From Mixta intestinalis (GTDB lineage Bacteria; Pseudomonadota; Gammaproteobacteria; Enterobacterales; Enterobacteriaceae): DNA of 64,000 nt. The notes beneath the pieces are model-generated. The model was given only the letters and a program-made list of their open reading frames with translations. It ran no database searches and was not told the DNA's origin. A program made the translations under genes and the position numbers. The DNA lies in assembly GCF_009914055.1 (NCBI RefSeq), contig NZ_CP028271.1, forward strand, positions 1,116,001-1,180,000, in the 5' to 3' direction. Shown here one piece after another: positions 16,869 to 25,434 of the stretch. Numbering within the stretch: the stretch's first letter is position 1; the number at the start of each line of letters is the position of its first letter.

Positions 16869-17432
16869 ATGAGCGTAGGGATCCTGCTGTTAGCGGCGGG
16901 CGAAAGTGTGCGCTACCGTGCCGCCTGTGGACGGCATAAACTGCTGGAACCGGTTGAAGGCGAAGCGATGCTGGCGCGCTGTTATCGTATTGCGATGCAA
17001 AGCGGCCTGCCGGTAGCGATAGTGTTGCGGCCTGAACCGCTGGCGCTGCGAAACTGTGTGGCTGGCGCGCAGCAGATTGTTCTGCCAAGCGCCGGTATCG
17101 GCAATTCTGTCGCCGCAGGCGTACAGGCTACCAGCCACTGGGACGGCTGGCTGATTATGCTGGCCGATATGCCCTGGCTGCAACCTGAAACGCTGTTGCA
17201 GGTGGCGCAGGCGCTGAAGCAGCATAAGCAGGTACGGACTTGCTGGCAGGGGATGCCTGGACATCCGGTAGGTTTCAGCCGTGACTGCTATCCGCAGCTG
17301 GCGGCGCTGTCGGGAGAAACGGCAGCGCGCGATCTGTTAAAGCAGAGCGGAGTATATCTTCTGACGACGCAGGATGCGGGTACCGTGCAGGATATCGATT
17401 TACCCGCCATGTGGTTAAACAAGGAGTCATAA
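16869..17432 (+). CDS. MobA/MocA-like nucleotidyltransferase
   Basis: 187 residues with the NTP-transferase start GILLLAAGESVRYRAACGRHKLLEPVEGEAML, where the LAAGxSxR and K-L motifs bind the nucleotide. It also has LIMLADMPWLQPETL, a metal-binding D-M-P typical of MobA/MocA, and GMPGHPVGFSRDCYPQL. MocA makes molybdopterin cytosine dinucleotide for xanthine-oxidase-family enzymes; this protein is a likely homologue, slightly shorter than E. coli MocA. The stop codon overlaps the start of the XdhC-like gene by one base, so the two are translationally coupled. No molybdenum hydroxylase genes are present nearby. Confidence 0.82.
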   Translation: MSVGILLLAAGESVRYRAACGRHKLLEPVEGEAMLARCYRIAMQSGLPVAIVLRPEPLALRNCVAGAQQIVLPSAGIGNSVAAGVQATSHWDGWLIMLADMPWLQPETLLQVAQALKQHKQVRTCWQGMPGHPVGFSRDCYPQLAALSGETAARDLLKQSGVYLLTTQDAGTVQDIDLPAMWLNKES

Positions 17433-18412
17433 TGCATTCACTCGATCAGCAGGTGATCGCCTGCGCGTTGAAATGGCATCAGCAGGGTGCTGTGGTCTGG
17501 CTCTGTACCGTGCTGCGTAGCTGGGGATCGGCACCTCGTGGGCCCGGAGCGATGCTGGTGGCTAACCAGCAGGGCGAGTTTTGCGGTTCGCTTTCCGGTG
17601 GCTGTATCGAGGATGATTTCCTGGCCCGTGTGCAACAGGGTGAATTTATGCGCGACAGTCAACTGGTGCGCTACGGCGAAGGCGGGCTGACATCGCCGGT
17701 GCTGTTGCCATGTGGCGGCGTGCTGGAGGTACTGATCGAGCGGCTTCCGGTCGATGCCGCCAGCCTGACGCATCTGTCACGCCTGCAACAGACGCTGGCA
17801 GGCGATGAGCGCATTGTTAAGCAAGTGACGATCGGTCAGCGCGCCCGACTGGAAGACGATAAGGCTGACGCACCGCGTACGCTGCATTACGATAATCATT
17901 CAGTAACGTTACCCGTTGGCAGCGTGTTAACGCTGTTGCTGGCGGGCTATTCGATGGTATCGCGTGAATGCCTGCGAATGGCGCAGATGTTAAGGATGCA
18001 GGTTATTGTTTGCGAACACCGGGAAACCTTCTGGCGTCAGCTCTGTGAGCAACAGAACGATCCGCAGACCGAACAGGGCAGCCTGCGCTGTATTCATCAG
18101 CATCCGGCACGCTATCTTGAACAGTATGGTACCACGCGGCATACGGCCATTATTTGCACCACGCACGATGCGCGGGTGGACGATCTGACGTTGTTGGAGG
18201 CAATAAATACACCAGCGTTCTATCTGGGAGCAATGGGATCGACCAGCAGCAGTCAGCAACGAATAGCACGCCTGCGCGATATCGGTGAGTTGGATGAACA
18301 TCAACTCCAGCGCATTCATGCACCGGTTGGTTTACCCATCGGCAGTAAAACGCCAACGGAGATTGCCCTGGCCATCATGGCGGATATTGTCAGAGTTAAA
18401 AATGGGCGTTAG
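17432..18412 (+). CDS. XdhC/CoxI-family molybdenum-enzyme maturation factor
   Basis: 326 residues. The N-terminal XdhC domain has VLRSWGSAPRGPGAMLVANQQGEFCGSLSGGCIEDD. The C-terminal Rossmann-like domain has RHTAIICTTHDARVDDLTLLEAINTPAFYLGAMGSTSSSQQR. XdhC proteins bind the molybdenum cofactor, aid its sulfuration and insert it into xanthine/aldehyde oxidoreductases. The ATG at 17432 has AAGGAG and overlaps the upstream stop codon; an upstream in-frame start at 17411 would overlap more. It forms a pair with the MocA-like gene but has no visible client enzyme within 64 kb. Confidence 0.88.
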   Translation: MHSLDQQVIACALKWHQQGAVVWLCTVLRSWGSAPRGPGAMLVANQQGEFCGSLSGGCIEDDFLARVQQGEFMRDSQLVRYGEGGLTSPVLLPCGGVLEVLIERLPVDAASLTHLSRLQQTLAGDERIVKQVTIGQRARLEDDKADAPRTLHYDNHSVTLPVGSVLTLLLAGYSMVSRECLRMAQMLRMQVIVCEHRETFWRQLCEQQNDPQTEQGSLRCIHQHPARYLEQYGTTRHTAIICTTHDARVDDLTLLEAINTPAFYLGAMGSTSSSQQRIARLRDIGELDEHQLQRIHAPVGLPIGSKTPTEIALAIMADIVRVKNGR

Positions 18413-18536
18413 CCGGAAATAATGTGGGCAAGGCGGCAGCGGAAATATCGGAAAAAAGCGGCTGCCGTGTTGCCCTGTGGCGCTGTCGCCTGATATAGCT
18501 ATGGTGCATGAGAACGCACTTTCACTGGAGGAAACG

Positions 18537-18725
18537 ATGTCATTTAGCCGTAGCCTGTTCGATGAACGCGATGAAACGCTCGATGCTCTGGAAGAAAGTC
18601 TGATTGCGGTAGGGTTGCCGGGGCGACAGGCGTTGCACCTGAGCGCGCATCCGCCGGTAAATGAGCATTACGCTACGCTGCACGATCCGTTGTATGAGGC
18701 TGATGAGCGCATAATCTGGCGTTAA
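18537..18725 (+). CDS. Small acidic protein of unknown function (62 aa)
   Basis: Begins MSFSRSLFDERDETLDALEESLIAVGLPGRQAL and ends ADERIIWR. No family is recognised. The start is supported by GGAGGAAACG directly before the ATG. A longer in-frame start at 18477 lacks such a site. The protein is acidic, has no membrane segment, and is predicted to be largely helical at its N-terminus. It stands alone between the XdhC-like gene and a terminator shared with the convergent chemoreceptor gene. Confidence 0.55.
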   Translation: MSFSRSLFDERDETLDALEESLIAVGLPGRQALHLSAHPPVNEHYATLHDPLYEADERIIWR

Positions 18726-18789
18726 CGTTTTACGGCATCATGTTAGCTAACGGCTTTAAACGGCATACAGGCTTAACAGATAGTGGCTC

Positions 18790-18830
18790 AATAAAAAACG
18801 GCACCTGGACGGGTGCCGTTAGCGTATTTT
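18790..18830. terminator. Bidirectional terminator between the small gene and the MCP gene
   Basis: An AACGGCACC-TGGAC-GGGTGCCGTT hairpin, with an A-run on its left and TTTTT shortly to its right. It lies between two converging genes. Confidence 0.75.
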
Positions 18831-18845
18831 TCACCTACACCGTTA

Positions 18846-20402
18846 TCAGACAGTAGCGGTTTTAAAAATCGCTACGCTTTTGCTGAGGTGGGAAGCCTGA
18901 TCTTCCAGCGATGCAGCGGCAGCGGCGGCCTGTTCTACCAGCGCAGCGTTCTGCTGCGTCACCTCATCCATTTGCGCGACCGCCAGGCCGACATGCTCGA
19001 TGCCGTTTGCCTGCTCGTCGGAAGCGGTGGAGATTTCGCTCATGATTTCGGAAACGCGCTGAATTGAGGTAACAATATCTTTCATTGTGCTGCCCGCATC
19101 AGCCACCAGCGCGGTACCTTCCGTAACACGTTCGGTTGACTGATGGATCAAGCCCTTAATCTCTTTGGCAGCCGTGGCGCTGCGCTGTGCCAGAGCACGG
19201 ACTTCACTGGCGACCACGGCAAAACCGCGTCCCTGTTCGCCAGCGCGTGCCGCTTCTACCGCCGCGTTCAGTGCCAGTATATTGGTCTGGAAAGCGATAC
19301 CTTCAATCGTACTGATAATATCAACGATATGCTGTGAGCTTTCCGCAATGGCTGACATCGTGGTGACGACCTGATCAACGACATTGCCGCCGCGCAGGGC
19401 AACCTGTGAGGCATCGCTGGCCAGCGAGCTGGCATGCTGGGCGTTTGATGTATTCTGACGTACGGTTGCGGTCAGCTGTTCCATACTGGCAGATGTTTCT
19501 TCCAGTGAGGCGGCCTGCTGTTCTGTACGACTGGAAAGATCGATATTGCCGGTTGCTACCTCTTTTGCCGCATTATCAATAGACGACGCCGCATTTTGTA
19601 TGTCGGAGACGACGCGGGTAAGCTGAGACTGCATTGAGGAGAGAGCATTAAGCAATACGCCGGTTTCGTCATGAGAACTGGCAACCAGACTGCTGGTTAA
19701 ATCACCGGTTGCGATCGCCTGAGCCGCATCAACAGCCCGTTGTAGCGGAGCGGTGATGGCGCGCGTTAACAGGTAGCCAAGAGTGATAGCGATAGCTAGG
19801 CCCGCCAGTGAACCCACGATCAGCGTTAACGTGGTTTGTGCGATGGTCGCCGTGACGGCTTGCTGGCGCTGCTCCATTAACCCATGCTCTTCGTTCACCA
19901 TATCACCAATAATGGCCCGCATCCCGTCCATTTGCGTTTTGCCGGTATTGGCCTCAAAAGCGCGAATGAAAACGTCATGCGGCAGCGTTCCGGCCGTGAC
20001 CGCCCGGCGATTCTCCAGAAGTTGCCGGGCAAAGTCCTCATTCCATACCTGCTGCTGTTGCTGCAAACGTGTCAGGCGCTGCTGTTCCTCCGGGTTATCC
20101 GAAGTCAGTTGTTTTGCTGTTGCCAGATGCTGCAGGAAGCTTTTTTGCCCCAGCGTATAGGGTTCCAGCATCTCCTCTTTGCCATTAAGCGCATAGCCAC
20201 GCAGACCGGTTTCCATATTAACCAGACTCTCTGCCAGGCTGCGGCTTTCATCAATGACCTGCCAGGTATGCACATTCCAGTCGTTCGCCGTGACGATACG
20301 TGAAAAATTTAAATAGAATGAGGTACAGATAATCAGCATTACCGTGACCACTGCACCGAAAGCGAGCATAAGCTTTCGCCTGATACTGAGATTTTTAAAC
20401 AT
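18846..20402 (-). CDS. Methyl-accepting chemotaxis protein with CHASE3 sensor domain
   Basis: 518 residues. A short cytoplasmic start precedes membrane segment 1 (LMLAFGAVVTVMLIICTSFYL). A helical periplasmic CHASE3 domain follows, with the hallmark ESLVNMETGLRGYALNGKEEMLEPY (about residues 55-80). Next come membrane segment 2 (LTLIVGSLAGLAIAITLGYLLT), a HAMP domain and the signalling domain. The signalling domain has the conserved hairpin tip EGIAFQTNILALNAAVEAARAGEQGRGFAVVASEVRALAQRS. The C-terminus (SVAIFKTATV) lacks the NWETF-type CheR/CheB tether, so adaptation would rely on other receptors. The ligand is unknown. A sigma-28-type promoter lies about 60 bases upstream. Confidence 0.93.
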   Translation of the reverse strand: MFKNLSIRRKLMLAFGAVVTVMLIICTSFYLNFSRIVTANDWNVHTWQVIDESRSLAESLVNMETGLRGYALNGKEEMLEPYTLGQKSFLQHLATAKQLTSDNPEEQQRLTRLQQQQQVWNEDFARQLLENRRAVTAGTLPHDVFIRAFEANTGKTQMDGMRAIIGDMVNEEHGLMEQRQQAVTATIAQTTLTLIVGSLAGLAIAITLGYLLTRAITAPLQRAVDAAQAIATGDLTSSLVASSHDETGVLLNALSSMQSQLTRVVSDIQNAASSIDNAAKEVATGNIDLSSRTEQQAASLEETSASMEQLTATVRQNTSNAQHASSLASDASQVALRGGNVVDQVVTTMSAIAESSQHIVDIISTIEGIAFQTNILALNAAVEAARAGEQGRGFAVVASEVRALAQRSATAAKEIKGLIHQSTERVTEGTALVADAGSTMKDIVTSIQRVSEIMSEISTASDEQANGIEHVGLAVAQMDEVTQQNAALVEQAAAAAASLEDQASHLSKSVAIFKTATV

Positions 20403-20458
20403 AATTAATCATCCGCGTGTTTTATGAGAATCCCGTTAACTTTCCAGGGGACGCATAA

Positions 20459-20485
20459 ACATCGGCGCAGGCAGAGAAACCTTTA
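20459..20485 (-). promoter_or_regulatory. FliA (sigma-28) promoter of the chemoreceptor gene
   Basis: On the minus strand TAAAGGTT is followed by exactly 11 bases and then GCCGATGT. The enterobacterial sigma-28 consensus is TAAAGTTT-N11-GCCGATAA. The element ends 57 bases before the chemoreceptor ATG, fitting class III flagellar control. Confidence 0.78.
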
Positions 20486-20846
20486 GAGCGGGTAGTCATT
20501 ATTCTGTTGCGGCCAGGAAAAAGGCGGCAGGAAATGAGAGACATAACAAATTAATAAATACGGGGAAATTTCAGACTTGTGTAGATGCCAAAAATAACCG
20601 AATGACAGGGAATCATTATACTTTTTGAAAAGTGTGAAAGTAGAATAAGACTACCATTACGTGTCTGATTACTGCTCCGTCAGGCAGGCTTGTTGCAGGT
20701 GTGGTTGTAAAAAAGGAAATTAAGTTAAACTTGCTAATATTAATTAATCTTAACCATCTCGCATTAATGGTGTGCCGACGGGAAGCGTAAACTCAGAAAA
20801 TTTATTAATGGTTTTTCATATACTTTATTTTGAAAGGAATTCAAAA
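20486..20846. other. Intergenic stretch before the Ail/PagC-like gene
   Basis: About 360 bases, AT-rich towards its right end (…TTAAACTTGCTAATATTAATTAATC). No gene-like frame is seen. It probably carries the promoter of the downstream outer-membrane gene, but no operator is clear enough to name. Confidence 0.4.
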
Positions 20847-21385
20847 ATGAAAAAGTTGACCCTTGCACTACTTTTCGTTACCGGGATAACCAGCTGCGCA
20901 GCATCGGCCAATGATCATATACTGTTCAGGTAGGCTATGCGCAGGGCAAAGCCAGTGGTTTTAGCGAGATTCGTGGCGTTAACCTGCAATATCACTATAA
21001 AATGGACTCCCTGATTAGCCTGATGACTTCTTTAACCTGGATGAAGGGCGATGACGAACTTAGTAAGACGGTAAGAAATCATCATTTTACCCATCATGTT
21101 GATGTGAAATATTATTCAGCGTTGTTTGGTCCTTCTTTCCGTATTAATGATTATGCATCGTTCTATGTGGCCGGCGGCCCGGCGCGCATAAAAGTGCGTG
21201 GTAAAGTTCCTGAAGTTAATCGTAAATATGATGGGCGTAAATCCTCTTTTGCTTATGGCGCAGGATTTATTTTTAACGTTAATGAAAACTTTACCATCAA
21301 TGCGGGTTATGAAGGAACAAGAATGAATTTTATTAACGATTATACTATAAATACTTTTAACGTTGGTATTGGTTATAATTTCTGA
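20847..21385 (+). pseudogene. Ail/PagC/Lom-family outer-membrane protein, frameshifted
   Basis: Starting from the ATG at 20847 (AAAGGAAT upstream), the frame encodes a signal peptide, MKKLTLALLFVTGITSCAASANDH, then runs into TAG at 20931. Moving to the next frame at about 20916-20920 gives TVQVGYAQGKASGFSEIRGVNLQYHYKM... and continues to ...NVGIGYNF at 21385. Together this is a full eight-stranded barrel of the Ail/PagC family with the typical C-terminal 'GxGYxF'. The shift looks like gain of two bases (an extra AT in GATCATATAC) or loss of one. It may be a real inactivating mutation, slip-strand variation or a sequencing error. Ail/PagC proteins mediate serum resistance and adhesion in other enterobacteria. 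Confidence 0.8.
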
Positions 21386-21782
21386 TTAAAGATTTATTGT
21401 AAATATATTTATTTGCCAACGTGGAAATGACCTGTTTGCCTTATTAAGGCTTTCGTCTGACCAGGGCCGCTTGTTGGTTTTTCAGTAGCCAGTCTGTAAA
21501 AGGCAAAGTGAGGCTTTTCTCACTTTGCCTGCCGTCCGGTAATTCGCTTAGAGTGTTCAAATAAATAGCCCATACTCTTCAGATAAAGTCTTCCTGTGCT
21601 TACAATGGCCGCCTTGTTTCTCCCGCAAGCTCCGACAAACTGGTAACAAAGGCGTGAACAGTTAATCTCTGGAGCAGGTTCAGCGAATGGGGATAAAAAA
21701 GCCTGAACCAGCAGCACGTATGAACATGGATGGTTTAATTCATTATGCAGGGCGTGTCTGACCCTGCATTTACTTTGTTGAA
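21386..21782. other. Intergenic stretch with two hairpins
   Basis: Contains an AGGCAAAGTGAG-GCTTTT-CTCACTTTGCCT hairpin at 21501-21530. Its minus-strand copy is followed by TTTT, so it may terminate minus-strand transcription. A second hairpin, ATGCAGGG/CCCTGCAT, lies at about 21744-21770, just after the nitronate monooxygenase stop. No convincing gene is seen between them. Confidence 0.5.
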
Positions 21783-22760
21783 CTAAATTGCCAGTTCGTT
21801 CACCACTTCCGATACGCTTTTCACTCGCCGGATATTGCCGATACCGGTACCTAACGAGATGTAGCCTTCATCACTATTTCCCTCCAGCATGCCGAGGCGT
21901 AAACCGCGCAATCCGCCCATTACAGCGCCCAGCTCTTCATTGCTGCAGCCCGCTTTATCCATCGCCACCAGCTTTTCTGCCAGTTTGCCGGGCAGGGCGC
22001 GATAGTAAGCCGGCTGCGTACGGAAGAGCAGCAAATCCAGACCGTTGGCCGCGACAATTTTATCTTTTATCTGCTGTGGAACACGGTTTTCCTCTGTGCT
22101 AATAAATACGGAACCGGCGAATACGCCTTCTGCGCCTAATGCATGGGCGGCTCTGGCCGTACGGCAGTCAGTAATACCTCCTGCTGCTAAAACGGGAACC
22201 TGCTGTACGGCATCGACAATCAGCGGAACAATAGAAAAGGTGCCTAATACCGTGCCGGGCAGGGTGCCGCCCTCATCAAAACCGGTTGCGACGATAATGT
22301 CTGCTCCGGCCTCTTCGGCGATGCGGCTGTTTTCTGGCGTTGGATTAATATCACGGTAGATGATTTTAATATCCGCAGCTTTTAACTCATCAAACAGCGC
22401 AGGAATTACAGCGCCTTCACCATAGCCGGTATAAACCACAACCTTTACCGCTTCTTCTTTTAACACCTGAACAATTGGGGGCGTCCAGATATCGTTTTCA
22501 GGCGTAGGGATCAGGTTAACACCGAAAGGTTTATCGGTGAGGCGTTTTGTTTTACGAATTTCCTCGCGCATTTTTGCTGCGGTTTCTTCCGGAGTCGAGA
22601 CTGCGGTTTCAGCGGTGAGTCCTGCATTAGGGCCAAGTACACCCAATCCGCCGGCGTTACTGACGGCAGCAACAAAGCGGGCATCAGTTAGCCAGGATAA
22701 TGGCCCCTGAATGACGGGCTTTTCTATACCCAAAATCTGACAGATACGGTTATTTTGCAT
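21783..22760 (-). CDS. Nitronate monooxygenase (NPD family)
   Basis: 325 residues, an FMN-dependent TIM-barrel enzyme expected to oxidise alkyl nitronates such as propionate-3-nitronate. Family motifs are PVIQGPLSWLTDARFVAAVSNAGGLGVLG (N-terminal), KPFGVNLI, ADIIVATGFDEGGT (a phosphate-binding loop region; many family members read GxExGGH here), PVLAAGGITDCRTARAAHALGAEGVFAGSVF and YISLGTGIGNIR at the end. The start ATG at 22760 has AAGGGAAA upstream; a start eight codons earlier is less likely. It is divergent from a LysR-type regulator gene with 211 bases between, a layout typical of a regulator and its target. Confidence 0.88.
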   Translation of the reverse strand: MQNNRICQILGIEKPVIQGPLSWLTDARFVAAVSNAGGLGVLGPNAGLTAETAVSTPEETAAKMREEIRKTKRLTDKPFGVNLIPTPENDIWTPPIVQVLKEEAVKVVVYTGYGEGAVIPALFDELKAADIKIIYRDINPTPENSRIAEEAGADIIVATGFDEGGTLPGTVLGTFSIVPLIVDAVQQVPVLAAGGITDCRTARAAHALGAEGVFAGSVFISTEENRVPQQIKDKIVAANGLDLLLFRTQPAYYRALPGKLAEKLVAMDKAGCSNEELGAVMGGLRGLRLGMLEGNSDEGYISLGTGIGNIRRVKSVSEVVNELAI

Positions 22761-22971
22761 GATGATTTCCCTTAATATTTTCACCGCGCCCTGAAGCAGA
22801 GCGCGAAAGTTGAAAACACAATGTCCGGGAATTTTACGCAGCCTTATTGTTCTGAAAAATAGCTAATTCGTTTCAACACTATTATTGTGTGTGTAACAAT
22901 CAGTCCGGGGCGCTGGCAAAAAGATTCCCCGTAATACAAATGGGCGCATCTCCTTCACATGATACGGCGTT

Positions 22972-23877
22972 ATGCAAATTAATCTGTTTGAATCTATTAA
23001 AATCTTTATCGAAATTGTCGAGTCTGGCAGCTTTACCCGGGCGGCGGAAAATCTGCAAATTCATCGTCCTGCGGTAACCCGAGCGATACAACAGCTGGAG
23101 CAATACAGCAGCGTGCGGTTACTGCTGCGTACAACACGACGGATTCAGCTTACCTCTGAAGGGGAAGATTTTTATCGGCGCAGCAAACATTTGTTAAATC
23201 AGGCTGATGATTTGCTGGAATCTCTGGCTGGTAACCGTCCCTTACGGGGGCAGTTACGTGTGGATATGCCTACCGCAATTGCCACTCTGTTGGTCATTCC
23301 CAACCTGCCCGATTTTTATCGCGATCATCCTGATATTGAAATCGTGTTAAGTAGTTCCGATCGCCGCCGGGATATGTTGCGTGATGGACTGGACTGTGTG
23401 CTACGTATGGGAGAACTGGAAGATGGTGATTATATTGCCAGACCGCTGGGGCTGATTAAAATGACCACCTGTGCCAGCCCTTCCTGGCTGGCGCTGCATG
23501 GTATGCCGAAGACGCTTGATGATTTACAAGGGCGTCAGGCGGTAAACTGGATCAACAGCAGCAGTCGACGAATCATACCGTGGACATTTCAGACGCCTAC
23601 AGGCACTGAAAAAATCCTTATGCCGGGAAAACTGGTACTGGATAACGCTGAAGCCTATGTTGCTGCGGGACTGGCGGGTTTGGGAATGCTACAGGGGATG
23701 AATATTTTTTTACAGCCCCACATTGATAACGGGCGCCTGGTGGAAATCTTACCCGATTATCCACCTCCGGCCCGTAAACTATCTATTCTTTACCCGCACC
23801 GACATCTTGCGCGTAAAGTGCGTGTTTTTGCCGACTGGCTGGATAATTTACTACAGCGGCCTGGCTCGATAAATTAA
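22972..23877 (+). CDS. LysR-type transcriptional regulator
   Basis: 301 residues. The N-terminal winged helix-turn-helix reads FESIKIFIEIVESGSFTRAAENLQIHRPAVTRAIQQLEQYSSVRLLLRTTRRIQLTSEGEDFY (about residues 5-68). The periplasmic-binding-like effector domain follows: RGQLRVDMPTAIATLLVIP ... GLDCVLRMGELEDGDYIARPLG ... AAGLAGLGMLQGMNIF. It belongs to the large CrgA/AaeR-like group. Divergent placement suggests it controls the nitronate monooxygenase gene and itself; the inducer is unknown. Confidence 0.92.
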   Translation: MQINLFESIKIFIEIVESGSFTRAAENLQIHRPAVTRAIQQLEQYSSVRLLLRTTRRIQLTSEGEDFYRRSKHLLNQADDLLESLAGNRPLRGQLRVDMPTAIATLLVIPNLPDFYRDHPDIEIVLSSSDRRRDMLRDGLDCVLRMGELEDGDYIARPLGLIKMTTCASPSWLALHGMPKTLDDLQGRQAVNWINSSSRRIIPWTFQTPTGTEKILMPGKLVLDNAEAYVAAGLAGLGMLQGMNIFLQPHIDNGRLVEILPDYPPPARKLSILYPHRHLARKVRVFADWLDNLLQRPGSIN

Positions 23878-23878
23878 T

Positions 23879-23904
23879 GCTGGCAGGCGGCGGAGCCCGC
23901 CAGC
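23879..23904. terminator. Hairpin between the LysR and porin genes
   Basis: A GCTGGC.GGC/GCC.GCCAGC inverted repeat between converging genes. No strong U-run follows; it may be a weak bidirectional terminator. Confidence 0.45.
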
Positions 23905-23913
23905 GTAACGTGA

Positions 23914-25275
23914 TTAAAAGGTTATGCTCGTTTTTAATTCGCCAACCCAGGCGTCCTGCGTTTCGCTTAAGCCACCGGGACGATGCCAGTACTGGATTCC
24001 CGGCTGCAATTCAAGCCAGCTAACCGGACGGAATCGATAGTAGAGTTCCGCATTAACAGAATGGCCGGGAACCGGATTGTAAAGCGCATTGTTATAATCG
24101 TTGATGCTCATCGTTTCATTTTTTGCCTGTTGCTGGCGGCTGTAATGTTTACTCATATCTATGTAACTGACGCCAAGGCCAATCCAGTCTTGCGGCCTGG
24201 CATCGAACAGGCCGCGGTAGCGCATTGACGCAGCGGTAACAATATGCAGAAAGTTACTGCGCTGATCGCCTGCGCCGATATTCCAGCCTAAACTCATCCC
24301 TCTGTTTGCATCATCAGCGTGTCGCGTAACCTGCTGATTGGCACCCGCCCACATAAACCAGGTGCGATGGTATTCTTTATAACCTTGCGCATCGCTTAAG
24401 CCCTCAGGCTGTGATTTCCCACTATAGAGATCATATTGCCTGGCATTAGTAAACTGCGCGCCAATATTGTAAATACCGGGTAGGTCATTGATATGAGTTT
24501 TCCATTCCAGCTCTACCGGAAGTATAAAGCCTTTACTGCCTTTGGTTGACCAGCTCCAGGCCTGACTACGTGCCGTGGCGCGTGGATTTTGCTCCAGAAT
24601 ACCAGTTTTAACGGTAACTTCAGGGGTTATTTTATAAACAAAGGTTGTTCCCCAGGTATGGATATTCCAGTTATTCCAAAAAAAGGAATTCGCGGATTTG
24701 CCGCCACAGAGCATCAGCATTTGGAAATCACAGGGCGCGACCTGATCAAAGGTTTGCACCTTATTCATCATACCAATTCGCCACTGTAGTCGACGATCGT
24801 CAAAGGTACGGCTGAAGGTTAACCAGCCAAGACGCGTAATCGAACCGGTACCATGACTTTCCTGTCCGGAGTCATTCATATTGACCCGGGGATCCTGCAG
24901 GCGTTTTGTGGTTAAATTATCATCATGGTTACGATTGACGATATTTCCTTCAATTTTTGCATCCGGGATACCGGTAAAACGTTCAAGATCCTGGCTAAAG
25001 GTTAATGAAAACTGATCGATATAGGCGACGTGTTCGTCATGATTGTAGCCGCCGCCAGCGTTATAAGCGATTTCATTCAAATAGTTAAGATGATAGTTGA
25101 AGCCATGATCTTCAAGTATCGGCCTGATACCCAGCATGTCACCAAGCAACCCGGTGCCCGGTGCTTCAAATCCTAATACGGTTCCATTCCATTCATTTTT
25201 TTCCGCAGAGGCATACATTGCGGGTAATAAAAGCGCTGAAAGTAGAGTAAGTCGAGCAATGTTAGAATTTTTCAT
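23914..25275 (-). CDS. OprB-family carbohydrate-selective porin
   Basis: 453 residues with a signal peptide ending at MYASA. The mature part resembles OprB porins: GTGLLGDMLGIRPILEDHGFNYHLNYLNEIAYNAGGGY at the start, VAYIDQFSLTFSQDLER, and the C-terminal barrel end ELYYRFRPVSWLELQPGIQYWHRPGGLSETQDAWVGELKTSITF with a terminal phenylalanine. OprB porins admit glucose and other sugars through the outer membrane; the substrate here is not known. Upstream lies a 53-base near-perfect inverted repeat. No sugar permease or kinase gene is adjacent. Confidence 0.87.
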   Translation of the reverse strand: MKNSNIARLTLLSALLLPAMYASAEKNEWNGTVLGFEAPGTGLLGDMLGIRPILEDHGFNYHLNYLNEIAYNAGGGYNHDEHVAYIDQFSLTFSQDLERFTGIPDAKIEGNIVNRNHDDNLTTKRLQDPRVNMNDSGQESHGTGSITRLGWLTFSRTFDDRRLQWRIGMMNKVQTFDQVAPCDFQMLMLCGGKSANSFFWNNWNIHTWGTTFVYKITPEVTVKTGILEQNPRATARSQAWSWSTKGSKGFILPVELEWKTHINDLPGIYNIGAQFTNARQYDLYSGKSQPEGLSDAQGYKEYHRTWFMWAGANQQVTRHADDANRGMSLGWNIGAGDQRSNFLHIVTAASMRYRGLFDARPQDWIGLGVSYIDMSKHYSRQQQAKNETMSINDYNNALYNPVPGHSVNAELYYRFRPVSWLELQPGIQYWHRPGGLSETQDAWVGELKTSITF

Positions 25276-25381
25276 GGTTATCTCAAAGTTAATAAATATC
25301 AGGCGCAGGATTGCAACGACGATAATAAAATCGCCTTAAAGTTTGTTGTGGAAGTAGTGGCTGCTGAATTTGCAGCAAAAA

Positions 25382-25434
25382 AAAACCTAAACCGTTTTGT
25401 TTTCGATTTTCGAAACCAAAGCGGTTTAGGTTTT
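25382..25434. repeat. 53-base near-perfect hairpin upstream of the porin gene
   Basis: Two 25-base arms (25382-25406 and 25410-25434) with a 3-base loop pair at 23 of 25 positions. Both mismatches would be G-U wobbles in plus-strand RNA. The outer 13 bases (AAAACCTAAACCG) are perfectly repeated in inverse. It lies 107-159 bases upstream of the porin start. It could be a twin operator for a dimeric repressor, an attenuator or terminator (A- and T-rich flanks on both sides), or a small-RNA hairpin. Confidence 0.8.
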
